Shown here piece after piece: positions 10,653-22,029 of a stretch of DNA of 64,000 nucleotides. This DNA comes from Hypomyces perniciosus (lineage: Eukaryota > Ascomycota > Sordariomycetes > Hypocreales > Hypocreaceae). The translations under genes were made by a program, and so were the position numbers. Position 1 is the stretch's first letter, and each line of letters opens with the position of its first letter. Location: the NCBI GenBank assembly GCA_008477525.1, contig SPDT01000003.1, forward strand, positions 1,116,001 through 1,180,000, in the 5' to 3' direction. The notes under the pieces are model-generated. The model ran no database searches. It was not told the DNA's origin and worked only from the letters and a program-made list of their open reading frames with translations.

Positions 10653-13600
10653 CTATGCCTTTGATAGGAACTGAGACACCTTGCCACCTAAAGTATTCAT
10701 GGTTGAGCCAGCATCCATGAGCGAGAAGTGATTCACTTCATCCAGCACCTCGACTGACAGATTGCCCTGCCCAATAATGCCTGTCCAACCTTCGGCCGAG
10801 AAATCAGTGCGGTTATTCAGCAGCCACAACATCTCGCGAGGGTCGTCTGGGAAAGTCTCCATTTTCGGGCCGTTGGGGTCTTTGCACACGCCGTCGCGGG
10901 CATATAGAATCATCGAGGCCGGCGCACCAGCCAGAGGGCTCGGCTCGTAGTCATCCAGGATACGCAGGAAAGCATCAAAATGTGCCCTCAGCCAGTCAGG
11001 AGTCTTTCCTCCAGTGCCACCGCCGAAGATACCCAGTGAGTCGAAGAAGTCATACATTCGTTGGGGCGGGTTCTGCAGGCCGATCGGGTTGGGCGAGTCT
11101 AAGAGGACTAGCCGGCTGACCTGGATTGGTGACGGTCCCTGTTGGAGTTGACGAGCTGCTTCGAGAGCCACGATACCCCCGGCGGACCAGCCTCCAAGGG
11201 CAATTTCCAGACTATTTCGGCCCTGCTGTGCGACTTCTAACAATCGGCGGACTTCAGCCACATACTGCTTTGTCATGGTCGACATATTGATGCCGAGACG
11301 GGTCATGTCGCTGCCATTCTTGCGCCAAGGGCAATTGAGGCCGTAAACAGCGACTTCACTGCTTTTGAGAGCCGGTGCCAGTGCAGCATACGATGAAGCT
11401 GAACCAGAGCCATCGGGGAAAAGAAAGAACAGGACGTTTGCAGTCTTCAAAGACCCAGCTAGCAAGATTGAAGTCGCTTTGGGCAGAGACTCTGAGACAG
11501 AGTATGGCTGCCGAGCGGGCTCCTGGATAACAGGCTTATGAGACAACTGGGGCGGGGGGACTGGTTTCTCGACGGGCTTCTTCTCCAGTCCAAGAGCCTT
11601 GCATAATGTATCTTCAATCTCCTGCAAGGTCTCACACTCCATGAACACCGATGAAGCCAGTTCAACTCCGAGGGCCTCCTGTAGGGTAGAGCTGATAGTT
11701 AGGCTTAGAAGCGAGTCGACACCGACGTCTGCAAGAGCTGTTGATGCAGTCAATTCCTCAAGGGCTACCTGTGTCTCCTCAGCGATGACCTGACGTAGCA
11801 CCAGAGCAGCTATAGTGCGTGCAGACGAAGGAGACACGTCGGTCTCCTCATCAGTCACCGAGGTTGCATCACTGGTGGGCTGTGTATCCTGACTATCTTC
11901 ATCACTGCTACTATTCTGCGGTGAATCCGAGCCTGGACCAGACTTGATGTCGTTCTCACCGATCAGAACCTGCAAATCACCCACAGTTGGGTACTCCATG
12001 AAGACTGAAGAAGAAAAGTCCAGGCCGATTTCTTCCCGGATCTTGGACGTAATAGTGAGAGAAAGCAGCGAGTCGATTCCCAACTCTGCAAATTCGCTGT
12101 CAGGCTTGAAGACGGACGGTTCGAGCCCAACCTCCTGCGCAATCACAGTCAAGATGCGACTCAGAGTGCTAACTGATGTCCTCGCTGGTGCTTGTTTAGT
12201 TGCAGATTTGGGAGCCGGGGAGCGATCAATGGTCCTGGGTGACGATTCTACGGCCGGTTTCGCAGTAGGAGCAATCGTGACAGACTTGGCGTTTCCTGAT
12301 GCTGGTTTCTTTCCTGGGAGAAGATTACCAAGGACGCTTCGAGGGACACCTTGGAACTATTTATGTCATGTTAGCTAAATCATTGAGTATTGGCGAGGTT
12401 AGGGGATCCTACCGTTACACCTTCGAAGATGGCTACGATGCGGTCTCCATCCAAGATATATGTGTCACCAGAGTAGGATGTCTTCTCGATAAGCTGCATG
12501 CGGTTATAAGCTCGGTATGTCTTGTCACCCTTTAGAGGCTCGGCAATACGCATCCGCTCCCAACCGTGATTTATGAACACCTGCTTCTGGCTGTCGACAG
12601 CGTCATTGGCATTCATGATGAAGCCAGCGATGTGACCCAAGCTGTCGATCCACTTGGGGCTCACTGTGAAGCCCTGAGAATCAACCTGAAACTTCACAGT
12701 TGAAAAGGCCTCCAGACGCTGGCTATCCAATACAACCTGTGACATACCCTGGTATTCAGGACTGTAATCGACCAACGCGGCGAAGAGCTTGTAAGCCATA
12801 CCGCGTTTGATCAGATGGCTATCGCCACCGTGGACACCGTCAGTCAGGGCATCGACACGAGCAGTTATAAAGTGTGCATTGCGCTGCCACTCTGCCGCCC
12901 AACGTTGATTTGGCGTCAGACGAACCTCCCAAGCTGCATGGGACGTCGTGCGTTTGCCATTGCTGTCAACGCTGAAGACTTGCATAGAGATGGTGGCTGC
13001 AGCCCAGTTGGCCTTGGCTAATACGCGGAATAGATGTGAAGTCTCGTTGGGTTTGGCAATAAGGGGATTGTGAGCGATTAAATTGGCAACATCTAGGCCA
13101 ACGGCATCAACAGCGGGAGAGCTAGTATTGTTGCTGATCAGGTAGTTGGCGAGAGTCCAGGCAGTATCAGCATACATGGACTATTAGCAATGTTAGTTAC
13201 AATCAATGAATAAGTACAGTCACATCATGACAGAAGTTTGAAAACGTACCGATGGACAGAGAGCAGCCCCATTGACAACATGGCCCTTCAGGACATGAAG
13301 TAGCCTTTCATCAAAGATGTCAGACTGCACAAGTATCGTCGATTGGTCAGCTCCATGGGACTCCTCAAAGACTTGTTGCGCTGTTGGTGAGAGGTATTTG
13401 GGCAGGGGTGCCGACTCAACCTCAACAGCTGGCAGCCTTTGAGGTTCGATGTCTCCCTTGGTCAGACAGAAGTCGTTCTTATACATGATCCAGTATTTCT
13501 TCAGGTCCCAAGCATACGATGGGAGTTCAACCACTGTGTGAGCAGCGGTGAAGTCGCGGTGGTACTCGTTCCACTCAATCTCAACACCTGCAAGATAAAG

Positions 13601-16600
13601 GATTTCGAGACTTGCCGTCAGTGTCTTGTAGGCATCTACATTTCGGCGAAGTGAGCCGAGAGCCTTAGCCTGTGATCCAAGTGTACCCTTCACCATTCCA
13701 CAGCAGACCGGATGAGATCCGAGCTCAAGCCAGATGGTCGAGACATCGGCACCAAGTCCAAGAGACGGTGGTGCAGCCGCCAACGCGCCTTCAAAGTCGA
13801 CCTTGCCTCTGCAAGCCGACATCAAATACGACGCGTCCAGGGTATCAACCTCTCCAGCGGGAACGACCTTTCCAAGTAAGGGTGACAACACAGGAATGTG
13901 AGGCGGATGGAAAGTAACTGCTTGAGCAGCTGAGCGCTCAAAGTCGATGAGGATGGGATCAACTTGAGCGGAGTGGAAGGCGAAAGGAACTTCCAACCTA
14001 ACAGTCTCGACGCCCAACTTGGAGGCAGCTTCCGCCGCCTCTACAATGCTGTCCGCAGGCCCAGCAATGACATGACCAGATGGTTGATTCGAGCAGGCCA
14101 GCTCGCATGTAGGGGTACTGGAGAGGATTCGGTCTACGGACTGTAATGGCCCCTTGACAGCCAACATAGAATGTGTGCCCGCAGTGCAGCGAGTCTCGAG
14201 CAATGAAGCACGCATGCCAACCAGGTAGACGGCGTCAGCGGCGCTGATCACACCGGCTGCATGCAGAGCTGCATACTCACCAAGACTGTGACCGACCACA
14301 GCTGTGGGTACGACACCCCAAGTCGTCCATAGCTCATACAACGCAATCTGGACACAGGTCAGCACGAGCTGGGAGGCAACGACATTGACGCTGTCGAGGC
14401 TTTCGGCAGCAACAGATCCATCAATAAGCCCAATGAAGGATGGGAAACTTTGTTTCTGTGCAAGCCGATCCAGACGAGTGATGCTTCGTCTGAAGATAGC
14501 GTTGGACTCAAAAAGGGTTCGTCCCAGGCCTGCATAGAGGGTGCCCTGGCCGGAGAACATGAAGAACACGCGAGACTTCTTCTTAGCTGCTGTAGGAATG
14601 GGTTTCAAGTCCCCAAGTGAAGAACTAATCTCACTCGCCCGGGTGGTGAGTGAGGCAATAATCGACGCTGTGTCTGAGCCTGAGATTGCTACGCGGTAGT
14701 TGTAGTGCATACGTCGCGCAGTAGTCGTGTAAGAGAGTGCCGGGAGGGAGACCTCGGCCCCTGATCCCTGGTTCTTTGAAAGGTGCGAAAGTAGTCCATC
14801 AATGTTGTTGATCAGGGATTGTGGTGTCTTAGCTGTGACCGTGACAACGTGTGAAGACCTGGGGTCTTCGCCCTCTGTGGGTTGCCGCAGAGGCGCATCT
14901 TCGAGTAGAACTGCCGTGTTACCTCCCGCAGCGCTGAAGTTGTTCAGGAACACAGCTCGTTTGCCCCTTACGGTATCCTCGCGTCGCCACGGTGTCGTCT
15001 GCATCGCGATTTGTACGCCACGCTGGCCCAGGTCTAGAGGATAATGACGGTTGATCCGCGTCTTAATGCCGCAGTGATGGGGGATCTCGTTATGCTTCAT
15101 CATCATTAGAATCTTGATAAGTGAGCTGACGCCAGACGCAGACTCAGCATGTCCGATATTGGCTTTCGCAGAGCCAAGGAAGAGAGGCCTTGGGACACCG
15201 CCCTGTGTACGCTTGTAGTCTGGGGCAAAAACGGACAGCACTGAGTTCATCTCGGTTGCGTCACCAGCCTGTGTGCCGGTTCCGTGCATCTCGACGTAGC
15301 TAACGTCGAGAGGATCAAGGTTCGAGTTGCGAATGATGTGCTTGAAGACACTGGCTTGGTCTCCTTCATGGGGTCGGGTAATGCTTTCTGTCTGCCCACA
15401 ATGATTTGTGTTAGTACCAACAATGACACCGAAGATAGGGTCATTATCCGCTTCCGCATCTTCTAGTCGCTTCAGGATCACTGTTGCAACGGCATCGGAC
15501 CGGCAGTATCCACTTGCACCGTCATCGAAGGCGTTGCAGTTGCCAGTGGTTGAAAGGAAGTGTCCCCTGTCCAAGCCAGCAAAGTTATCTGGGTTTGTGA
15601 GAACATTGGTGCCGCCCGCAATGGCTGTATCACACTCGCCCCTCCACAAATAGCCACATGCAAGCTGGATGGCAGCAAAGCTAGAGGAGCAGGCCGTATC
15701 TATGCTCAAGCTCGGGCCAGAGAAACGAAAAAAGTAACTGATGCGGCCAGGGACAAAAGCACGGTTACCACCAGGGATAAAGTAGGTGCCAACGTCTTGG
15801 CCACTATTAACCTCACGCCAGTCGTCACTAGTAGTGCCAAAGAAGACGCCCACACGGTCCTGTTGTGTACTAGGCGTGCGGTTTCGTACCATACCAGCCA
15901 TCTCCATGGCTTCATAAGTCGTCGTGATGGCGAGTCGCTGCGCTGGGTCGGTGTTCTCAGCCTCGCGTGGGGACATGTTGAAGAATCGAGTGTCGAAAAG
16001 GCCTGGCTCATCAATAAAGCAACCATACTTGACTCGGCTGGTGTTCTTCGTCTTGCCAGTTGGGTCATAGTGTGACTTCCAATCAAACCGGTCGGCAGGG
16101 ATCTCACGATGCACATCGCGAGCAGCCCGCAACAACTCCCAAAACGCTTCGTTGGACTCCGCTGAAGGGAAACGACCCGAGTAGCCCACGATGGCAATCT
16201 TGGAGTCACTAAAACGCCCAGTTGGTTGAGAACTGCTCGCTTCGTTGTTTGCTGCTGGCTGTGAGGGATCTGTGACAGTGATTTGTAGGTCTGGACTATC
16301 CTTGTTAAGTGATGTGGTGACCATAGAAGTGGCATTGCTCGAGAATGGCACAATAGTGCATTGGCTGTGCTGTGATTGTAACAAACAATGGAATGACGCC
16401 ACCATCAGATCCCATCTGACGGGCTCTTTTAGAGCCGCTTGGACAACAGACCGCAGCAAACCCCTGAAGTTGGTTGCTGCGATAACTTCTCCTGTAGAGG
16501 TTGAGAGGAAGGGTAGCAGGGGAATTTGGTTCGCACTCAAGACTTCCCCATCCTGGCTGAAACTAGGACAGTTGGCTACAGCTTCGTCTACATCAGCTTC

Positions 16601-17549
16601 GTCGAAGAGAAGTGATGTATGGTACGGTGAGTTGACGTCCAAGTAGCGAACTCTAAGTTGTTCAGAATGGACCGCCACAAAATCTTTTAGGACGTTAGGT
16701 GTGCCGCTAAGAGTCGTCGCTTTTCCTGGTGTAATGGCACTAATCCACAAAGTGGAATCGCGGAAAGGTTGCTAGTAATGAAGATCAGCCTATTGTTCGG
16801 GAGTGTTTTATAATAGATCTTGCTTCTCCATAGAATATGTTCCACTCACCCTTTTTGCTTTGTACTCCTCTACCATCGAGGCCAGCTTGGCATCTCCTAA
16901 TGGGCTTATGATAGCAGACCATGAGTTGTTGTCTTGGGACCTTGTCTGTCTCAGTGAGAGTGATTCGCCCACAAGATAAGAACGAAAGGCCGTGCCAAAA
17001 GCGGCCATCACAGCGTCGACTCCATTTGACACCAGGTCTGGTAGACTTTGTGAACAGCTCACAGCTGCGGCAGCAAACCCGCCAGTGCATGGTCCGGTCA
17101 CGTAGGTCTTCAATGGCGGAGGAAATGGTTGCGAAAGCTCTGTGAAATATCTGTCTAATGTTAGACCAAGACCCTGTGATGTGATTGGAGGATAAAGGAC
17201 AACAATTAACTTACTTGATAGCCTGTGCTACTTGATGTACACTCAAAAGAAAGAATGCTAAGACGGGAGTACCCTCTGTCTCGCCTAATCGTGAAAGTAG
17301 ATCAACGAATGTGACGAAGTGAGGGAAGAATTCTTGTTTTCGAGAAGGGAGGGACTCTATGCGTCTCCGTAAAGCATAGTTTGACCGCTGGAAAAATGAA
17401 GTGAGAAGTGGGTTGGTCTTCACGTGGAGCAAACGCCGTAGTGAATCTTCGAATTGGATAAGACTAAGATCGCCAAATAGAAGCAACTGACTCTTTGCCT
17501 CAGAGCGATCGACCCCGAGGTTAGACGAAGTCCCAGTCTGCATCATCAT
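10653..17549 (-). CDS. Non-reducing polyketide synthase, SAT-KS-AT-PT-ACP-ACP-TE
   Basis: Five exons on the minus strand (17549-17215, 17150-16850, 16771-13250, 13180-12413, 12356-10653) splice in frame to 2209 aa. Domain order with active sites: SAT with GPCTGG (Cys about 133); KS from about 402 with DTACSSS (Cys about 573), HGTGTQAGD and NIGHAES (His about 708 and 753); AT with GHSLGEY (Ser about 1041); product-template domain with LKGHVVNG (His about 1376) and WIDSLGH (Asp about 1565); two ACPs, GIDSLLSL (Ser about 1738) and GVDSLLSL (Ser about 1857), joined by a Ser/Asp/Glu-rich linker; and a C-terminal thioesterase/Claisen-cyclase domain with GGWSAGG (Ser about 2033). All catalytic residues are present, so the enzyme should be functional. 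It builds an aromatic polyketide without reduction. Three tandem ATGs open the gene and the first is used. The C-terminal TE means no separate beta-lactamase-type thioesterase is needed, and none is seen nearby. The PT clade, and so the chain length and ring closure, cannot be assigned by eye. Confidence 0.95.
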
Positions 17550-18617
17550 GAAGTCGTTTATGTTGTGAAGTTAGAATTCCGTCAATGTAAGACATGCCAG
17601 ATAGAAAAATGGCAGAGTGGGCGAGTCACTTATAATATATGGCCTGATGTGTTGCTACCACAAGCTAGGATGGCAAGCATGCAGGCTAGCGTTCGCCATC
17701 ATGCAGCCTCATTGCCTAGGTAGAAGTATCCGATGAATAATGAGCGCGGAAAGCTGAACAGGGAATCGATATCTTGACCCCTGCCACAGTGTAATCGGAA
17801 TTCCATCAATTCCCGTAAGCACAAAGCTGATCCTTCATGAAACAAAGGGGAGTGTATCGAGTGTGCGCGATAGGTAAACCCTACTGTGACTGCATACAGT
17901 GTCGGGTAGAGGAGCCTGCTAGATTCGGTTCAAGTTTGTCCGAGACACACGATACAGAAGCGAGTCTGACATGATAACAGAATCATCACATCTTGTGCTA
18001 ACACTTCACTAAGGAGAAGGATTCAGTACAGCCATACGCCATACAAACCTTTTCCCCAGGCACACACATTGTGGACAGAGATTGGAGGCCTCGGTCTACC
18101 ATTTCCGAACCTGATATGGACTGTTAAGGAGATAACGAAACCTTGGACAAATTTTCAAGAAGTCGCCGGGACCCGGAATCCAGTGATGGAGAGTTTTCAT
18201 GCACACCAAAGAACGTGCTCATAGCCGCTGCTCCTATCTACATGGGTTCCATGTGGCTCGAATGGTTGGGTGGAAATTCCAAGGCTCTCAAGGCTTTTTG
18301 TCAGGGGTTGTTCATGGTAGGTTGCGATCCTGCAGCTCTGAAGACAAACTTCGGACGCCGGATTCCGAGATATTATTAGCACCGCATACCAATAAGCCAA
18401 TCCCAACACCCACGGAAAGGCCCACACTGACAGGAATACTACAGCTAATGCGAAAATATATTGGATAGAAATCCCGGCATTGTCTGATGTATTCTCTGTC
18501 TCCGTCATAATTGAAAAGCTGTCTGCTCTGAACGTCATCGGCTGGGCGTGCGGCAGTGTGATTATTTGCAGTTCCTCTTGACTAGGTAGTCGAGATTCTG
18601 ACGACATATCCTCCACA
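17550..18617. promoter_or_regulatory. Divergent promoter between PKS and EthD-fold gene
   Basis: This 1.07 kb bidirectional intergenic region should drive both genes. I looked for the TCGGN3CCGA element and found only an imperfect form (TCGGACGCCGG near 18,352). A minus-strand open frame occupies the right part (listed separately). Confidence 0.5.
18197..18607 (-). other. Possible small membrane-protein frame facing away from the EthD gene
   Basis: An open frame of about 136 codons starts at an ATG at 18607, only 10 bp from the divergent EthD-fold start at 18618. Its middle part (IQYIFALAVVFLSVWAFPW and GLAYWYAVLIIS) is strongly hydrophobic, enough for one or two membrane segments, after a polar N-terminus. 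I recognise no family. Its position inside the PKS promoter and against the EthD start argues that it is fortuitous or a decayed gene. It is listed because the hydrophobic block is longer than expected from random DNA. Confidence 0.2.
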
Positions 18618-19143
18618 ATGGCTTCAGAAATCCCCCGTTCTCGCAAGCTATTTGCTCTCACTATCTTCGGTTACAGAAAGGAGGGTATGGATGAGGCAGA
18701 TTATCATAAGTACATGAGCGAGGTTCACGCCAACCATCTCAAGGCCCTTTTGGCCAAAAATGATATTGTTTCTTATACGATGGTATGTCTACCCAGATAC
18801 CTCCACTGCACTAGCTAGAGTAGCCCATATATGCTATCCTGTTTCCGTTGTTGATTCGCTAAACTTGTGTCTCTGTCAAAAGCAACACAACTCCAGCGAT
18901 TTGAACCAGCCTTTCATTCGAAAAGCCTACGGTGATCACGTTGCGGAGGCGAATACTTCGGACTGCGATGCAGTCGTTCAACTCGTTTTCAAGGATTTCG
19001 AAGATTACCTTCGAGTGAGAAACGACCCGCATTTCATCAATGTCGTAGGCCCTGACCACGTCAACTTTGCCGATCCAAAGAGAACCCGATTCTCTATGGG
19101 TTGCTATGAGGTCCATGTTGCAGATGGTAAAGTGATCTCCTAG
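18618..19143 (+). CDS. EthD-fold small protein (dehydratase/decarboxylase-like) of the cluster
   Basis: Two exons (18618-18782 and 18883-19143) separated by a 100-nt GT-AG intron encode 141 aa. The protein is a single alpha+beta-barrel unit: [19 protein letters not shown] opens the first strand and helix, [12 protein letters not shown] carries the usual conserved His, and [21 protein letters not shown] is the second strand/helix, ending in a FSMGCYEV strand. Members of this fold act in fungal aromatic-polyketide pathways, for example as YWA1 dehydratase in naphtho-gamma-pyrone clusters or atrochrysone carboxylic acid decarboxylase in anthraquinone clusters. Head-to-head placement with the PKS supports an early, post-PKS step. 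Which reaction applies here is not decidable from sequence alone. Confidence 0.82.
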
Positions 19144-19558
19144 TCCTACGGCGTCGCATACGTGGCGAGATTTAGATGTGTTGGAAACTACAGCCACGCA
19201 GTCAGTCTGAACGTAATAATGAGGGCGAGATGTCTTCAATTCTCTGTCCTGAAGCCCGCTTTCCTTCCGTCCTTTTATTATAACAATATCACCGTGTATT
19301 TTTCCTCAACAAGCTCGTATTCTTCTTCAGCTTCGTTCAGCTCCCTAAGTGAGGCTGAAATTCCTGCACAGCGATGACGTTTTTCTTGCATCTTCAATTT
19401 CCACCAAAATACCGATGTTATCCGACATACCCCCTTAGCTAGGACCTTCCCAAGAGCCTAGCTAGAAAACAGTATTATAAAGTTAATAGAATCGTCAGTC
19501 AGCTTGAAGAAGGAGAAGAAGGGGATCATCAACGGGAAATCCATCCATTAGATCATAT
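19144..19558. other. Transition from cluster to AT-rich repeat block
   Basis: This is the 3' flank of the EthD-fold gene. Base composition is still mixed up to about 19,430 and then becomes A/T-rich. No gene is seen. Confidence 0.5.
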
Positions 19559-19655
19559 AATCTATTGGAAATCCATTAACAGCTTCAATAGGGAATCCAT
19601 CCAGTGGAAATAAACATCCTATTAGAAATCCATTAACAGCTTTAATAGGAAATTG
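19559..19655. repeat. Two-copy tandem repeat, about 59 bp
   Basis: GAAATCCATTAACAGCTT occurs at about 19,568 and again about 59 bp further on, each followed by an AATAGG-type segment. A shortened GAAATCCATCCA lies just upstream. The array ends at the motif TGTGACGATCTGGG (19,653). Confidence 0.6.
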
Positions 19656-20487
19656 TGACGATCTGGGTTGATTCTCAAGGGATAAACCGAGGTTTATGGG
19701 TTTATGTTGACAGAGAGGTTAAGGTTAAACACTAAGCAGGGTAATATAGTCACGATTCTATAGAATAGGCGGTTCTAGTAAATGCAATTTATTAACGACT
19801 ATTTAAGTAACTATATTAAATGACTGATAAGCCAGTTATATATATATCAAAGGAATAATTATAGATTACTTTAGATTATACTTATTTTCCTGGTAATTTA
19901 TAGGGAGTCTTATTATCGGCTTATTGGGATTACTTTATACTTCGTAGTTTGCGGCAATTTAAGTGATTTAATGCTGATTAATCTGTTTACCTGAGGTTCC
20001 CCTGGGTATGTATTATATCGCGTTTCTATAATGGTTGGATTGTGATATAATGTCCCCTTCCTGTTGGTTTTGTCTTTAAGACCTATTGGTTCCTTTTATA
20101 AGTACCGCTATCCCTTTATAGTTGTAGGTGTAGTGTTTTATTTTCTTCATATTTTGTATTTTACTAATAGAATATCGGGATATATAGCGAAATCTTGTTC
20201 TTATAAGACTGAATAGCGCTTAGCTCTTTTTTTATTAATTGAGGCTACTGGTAATTTATTATACTTGATTTATTCTACTATAATTATAATTTTTCTTGTA
20301 AAATAATTGCAGATAATTTGCGTTATAGTAAGTATATACAGCGGGGTTATTAATGCAATAATTCTGGTATTATATTTTCTGCAGGTTTATTTTTATATAA
20401 TTAAGTTATTTTATATATTTGTTTCTGATTTATAGTATAGTATAATATATTATTTTAAAAAAAATAAAAGATAAAGTAAAAAAAAGA
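19653..20487. mobile_element. AT-rich transposon relic, unassigned
   Basis: The stretch starts with TGTGACGATCTGGGTTG, which looks like an LTR start (TG plus G/C-containing block), and becomes strongly A/T-rich with no open frame. No partner LTR was found, so it is called only as a relic. Confidence 0.35.
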
Positions 20488-20659
20488 TGTCACTGCAGCG
20501 ACCGTGACGCGATATTGACGCCCTGTTACGTGAGCCCCGGTCACGTGACCAGGCCCCAACGCGTTCCTAGCTATAGCTTTCTGTAGAGCCTCAGGGCTTT
20601 CTCGCTCTCTACAGCACAACAACGATATTTGCCCTGACCTGCCTTTCTGTGCTGTGATA
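20488..20659 (+). repeat. 5' LTR of the gypsy element (172 bp)
   Basis: It begins TGTCACTGCAGCGACCGTG and ends TGTGCTGTGATA. It aligns without gaps to 27,611-27,782, and the differences are nearly all transitions. This copy keeps far more G/C than the 3' copy. Confidence 0.88.
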
Positions 20660-21975
20660 GTTTATGCTGTCCCTCAACTCGGCTGCGCCGTCGCGAGGCA
20701 TATACCCAACTAATCACAAATTCCAATTATAAATTCCTCCAGAATCCCCTTTTATTCCCGAACCTACAATAACGCCTCTACGGCCTAGCCCTTATCCCTT
20801 AAACCTTATATCCGTGGGAAACCAATCATAAGCGAGATAAATATAAATGCCCTAAACCTTGCCCCGCAGCCTAACCTAGCCCAATAGACTACAGTTTTAG
20901 CTATAGAGCTTGCGCCTTTCCCTTTTCTCTTTAAAACCCTGCAAAAATCCGGCGTTAATAGTAACTATATGCGTTTAATAAACGCAATTATCGGGGACAA
21001 TAACCTTTATCATTAATTCTATCTCTTTAGCCAAACAATCAAAAAGGGCCTAATTTAATAAAAAGAATAAAAATACACCTTTAAATAAAAAATCTTAAAG
21101 CAGGCAGTTAAAAATTAAGACCTTAAAGTATAAATTAAAGCCTAAATTAAAGCTTTAAATATAGCTTTACTATTAAGCCTTAGAAATAATAACCTACCTA
21201 GCTACTGCTAGACTAAAAACCTTAAATAATTTAATAGTAAATAAAAAATATTATTAAATAATAGTAAAAATATATTAACTAGCGTTTTTAGATTAATATT
21301 ACCTTTACAGGCAATTAATTAATTTTTTTAACTAAACTTAAAAAGATTTTATATATTATAGGTCTTTTAAAGGGAGATATATATTAACTATAATAAAAAA
21401 CCTTTAATACTATTATTAAAAGTTTTAATAACCTTGCCTAATAATATTAAAAAACTAATACAGTACTTTTTATTAATTTTAATAAATAATATAAAATAAT
21501 TAACCTTTTTTAAAAGGTATTATAGTCTTTTAATAATTTATATATATTAAATAAGCTTTTTTAAAACTTTATAGTAAAGTTATTTATATTAGGCAGTAAA
21601 TATAGTAAAACTACTAAATAAATAATAGAGGCTTTAAAAATAAAGGTCTTTTAAGAGCTTACTGATACTATAAAGACTTAAATAATTAAACTAGATAAAT
21701 TTAACTTCACTAAATAGTATTAACTCTACTAGACTATCTATAATAGGCTTTAAAAGGGCGCCTACTATAACGCCCTCTGCGCTGCCTAAATAGGCTAGTG
21801 TTAATAAAGCTATTAATAGCAGCAGTATTAATATTAATAGCAATATTATTAACGCCAGTAAAATAACTAAACTGCTGCCCTAACACTAGCCAGTAATTTA
21901 ATATAACTAGATATTATATATACCCTGCCACCTTGCCTTTAAGTCTCTCGCAAAGAATATATTATTAAAAGACTT

Positions 21976-22029
21976 TGCTTTTACTATAAGAAAGTAGGCT
22001 ATAGCTTTAATAAATATAATAAGAAAAAG
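21976..22029 (+). pseudogene. RIP-altered gag zinc knuckle
   Basis: This segment reads as a CX2CX4HX4C-spaced stretch in which only the first Cys remains. The second, third and fourth ligand positions (residues 4, 9 and 14) are all TAT (Tyr). Each is one transition away from TGT or CAT. Confidence 0.75.
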
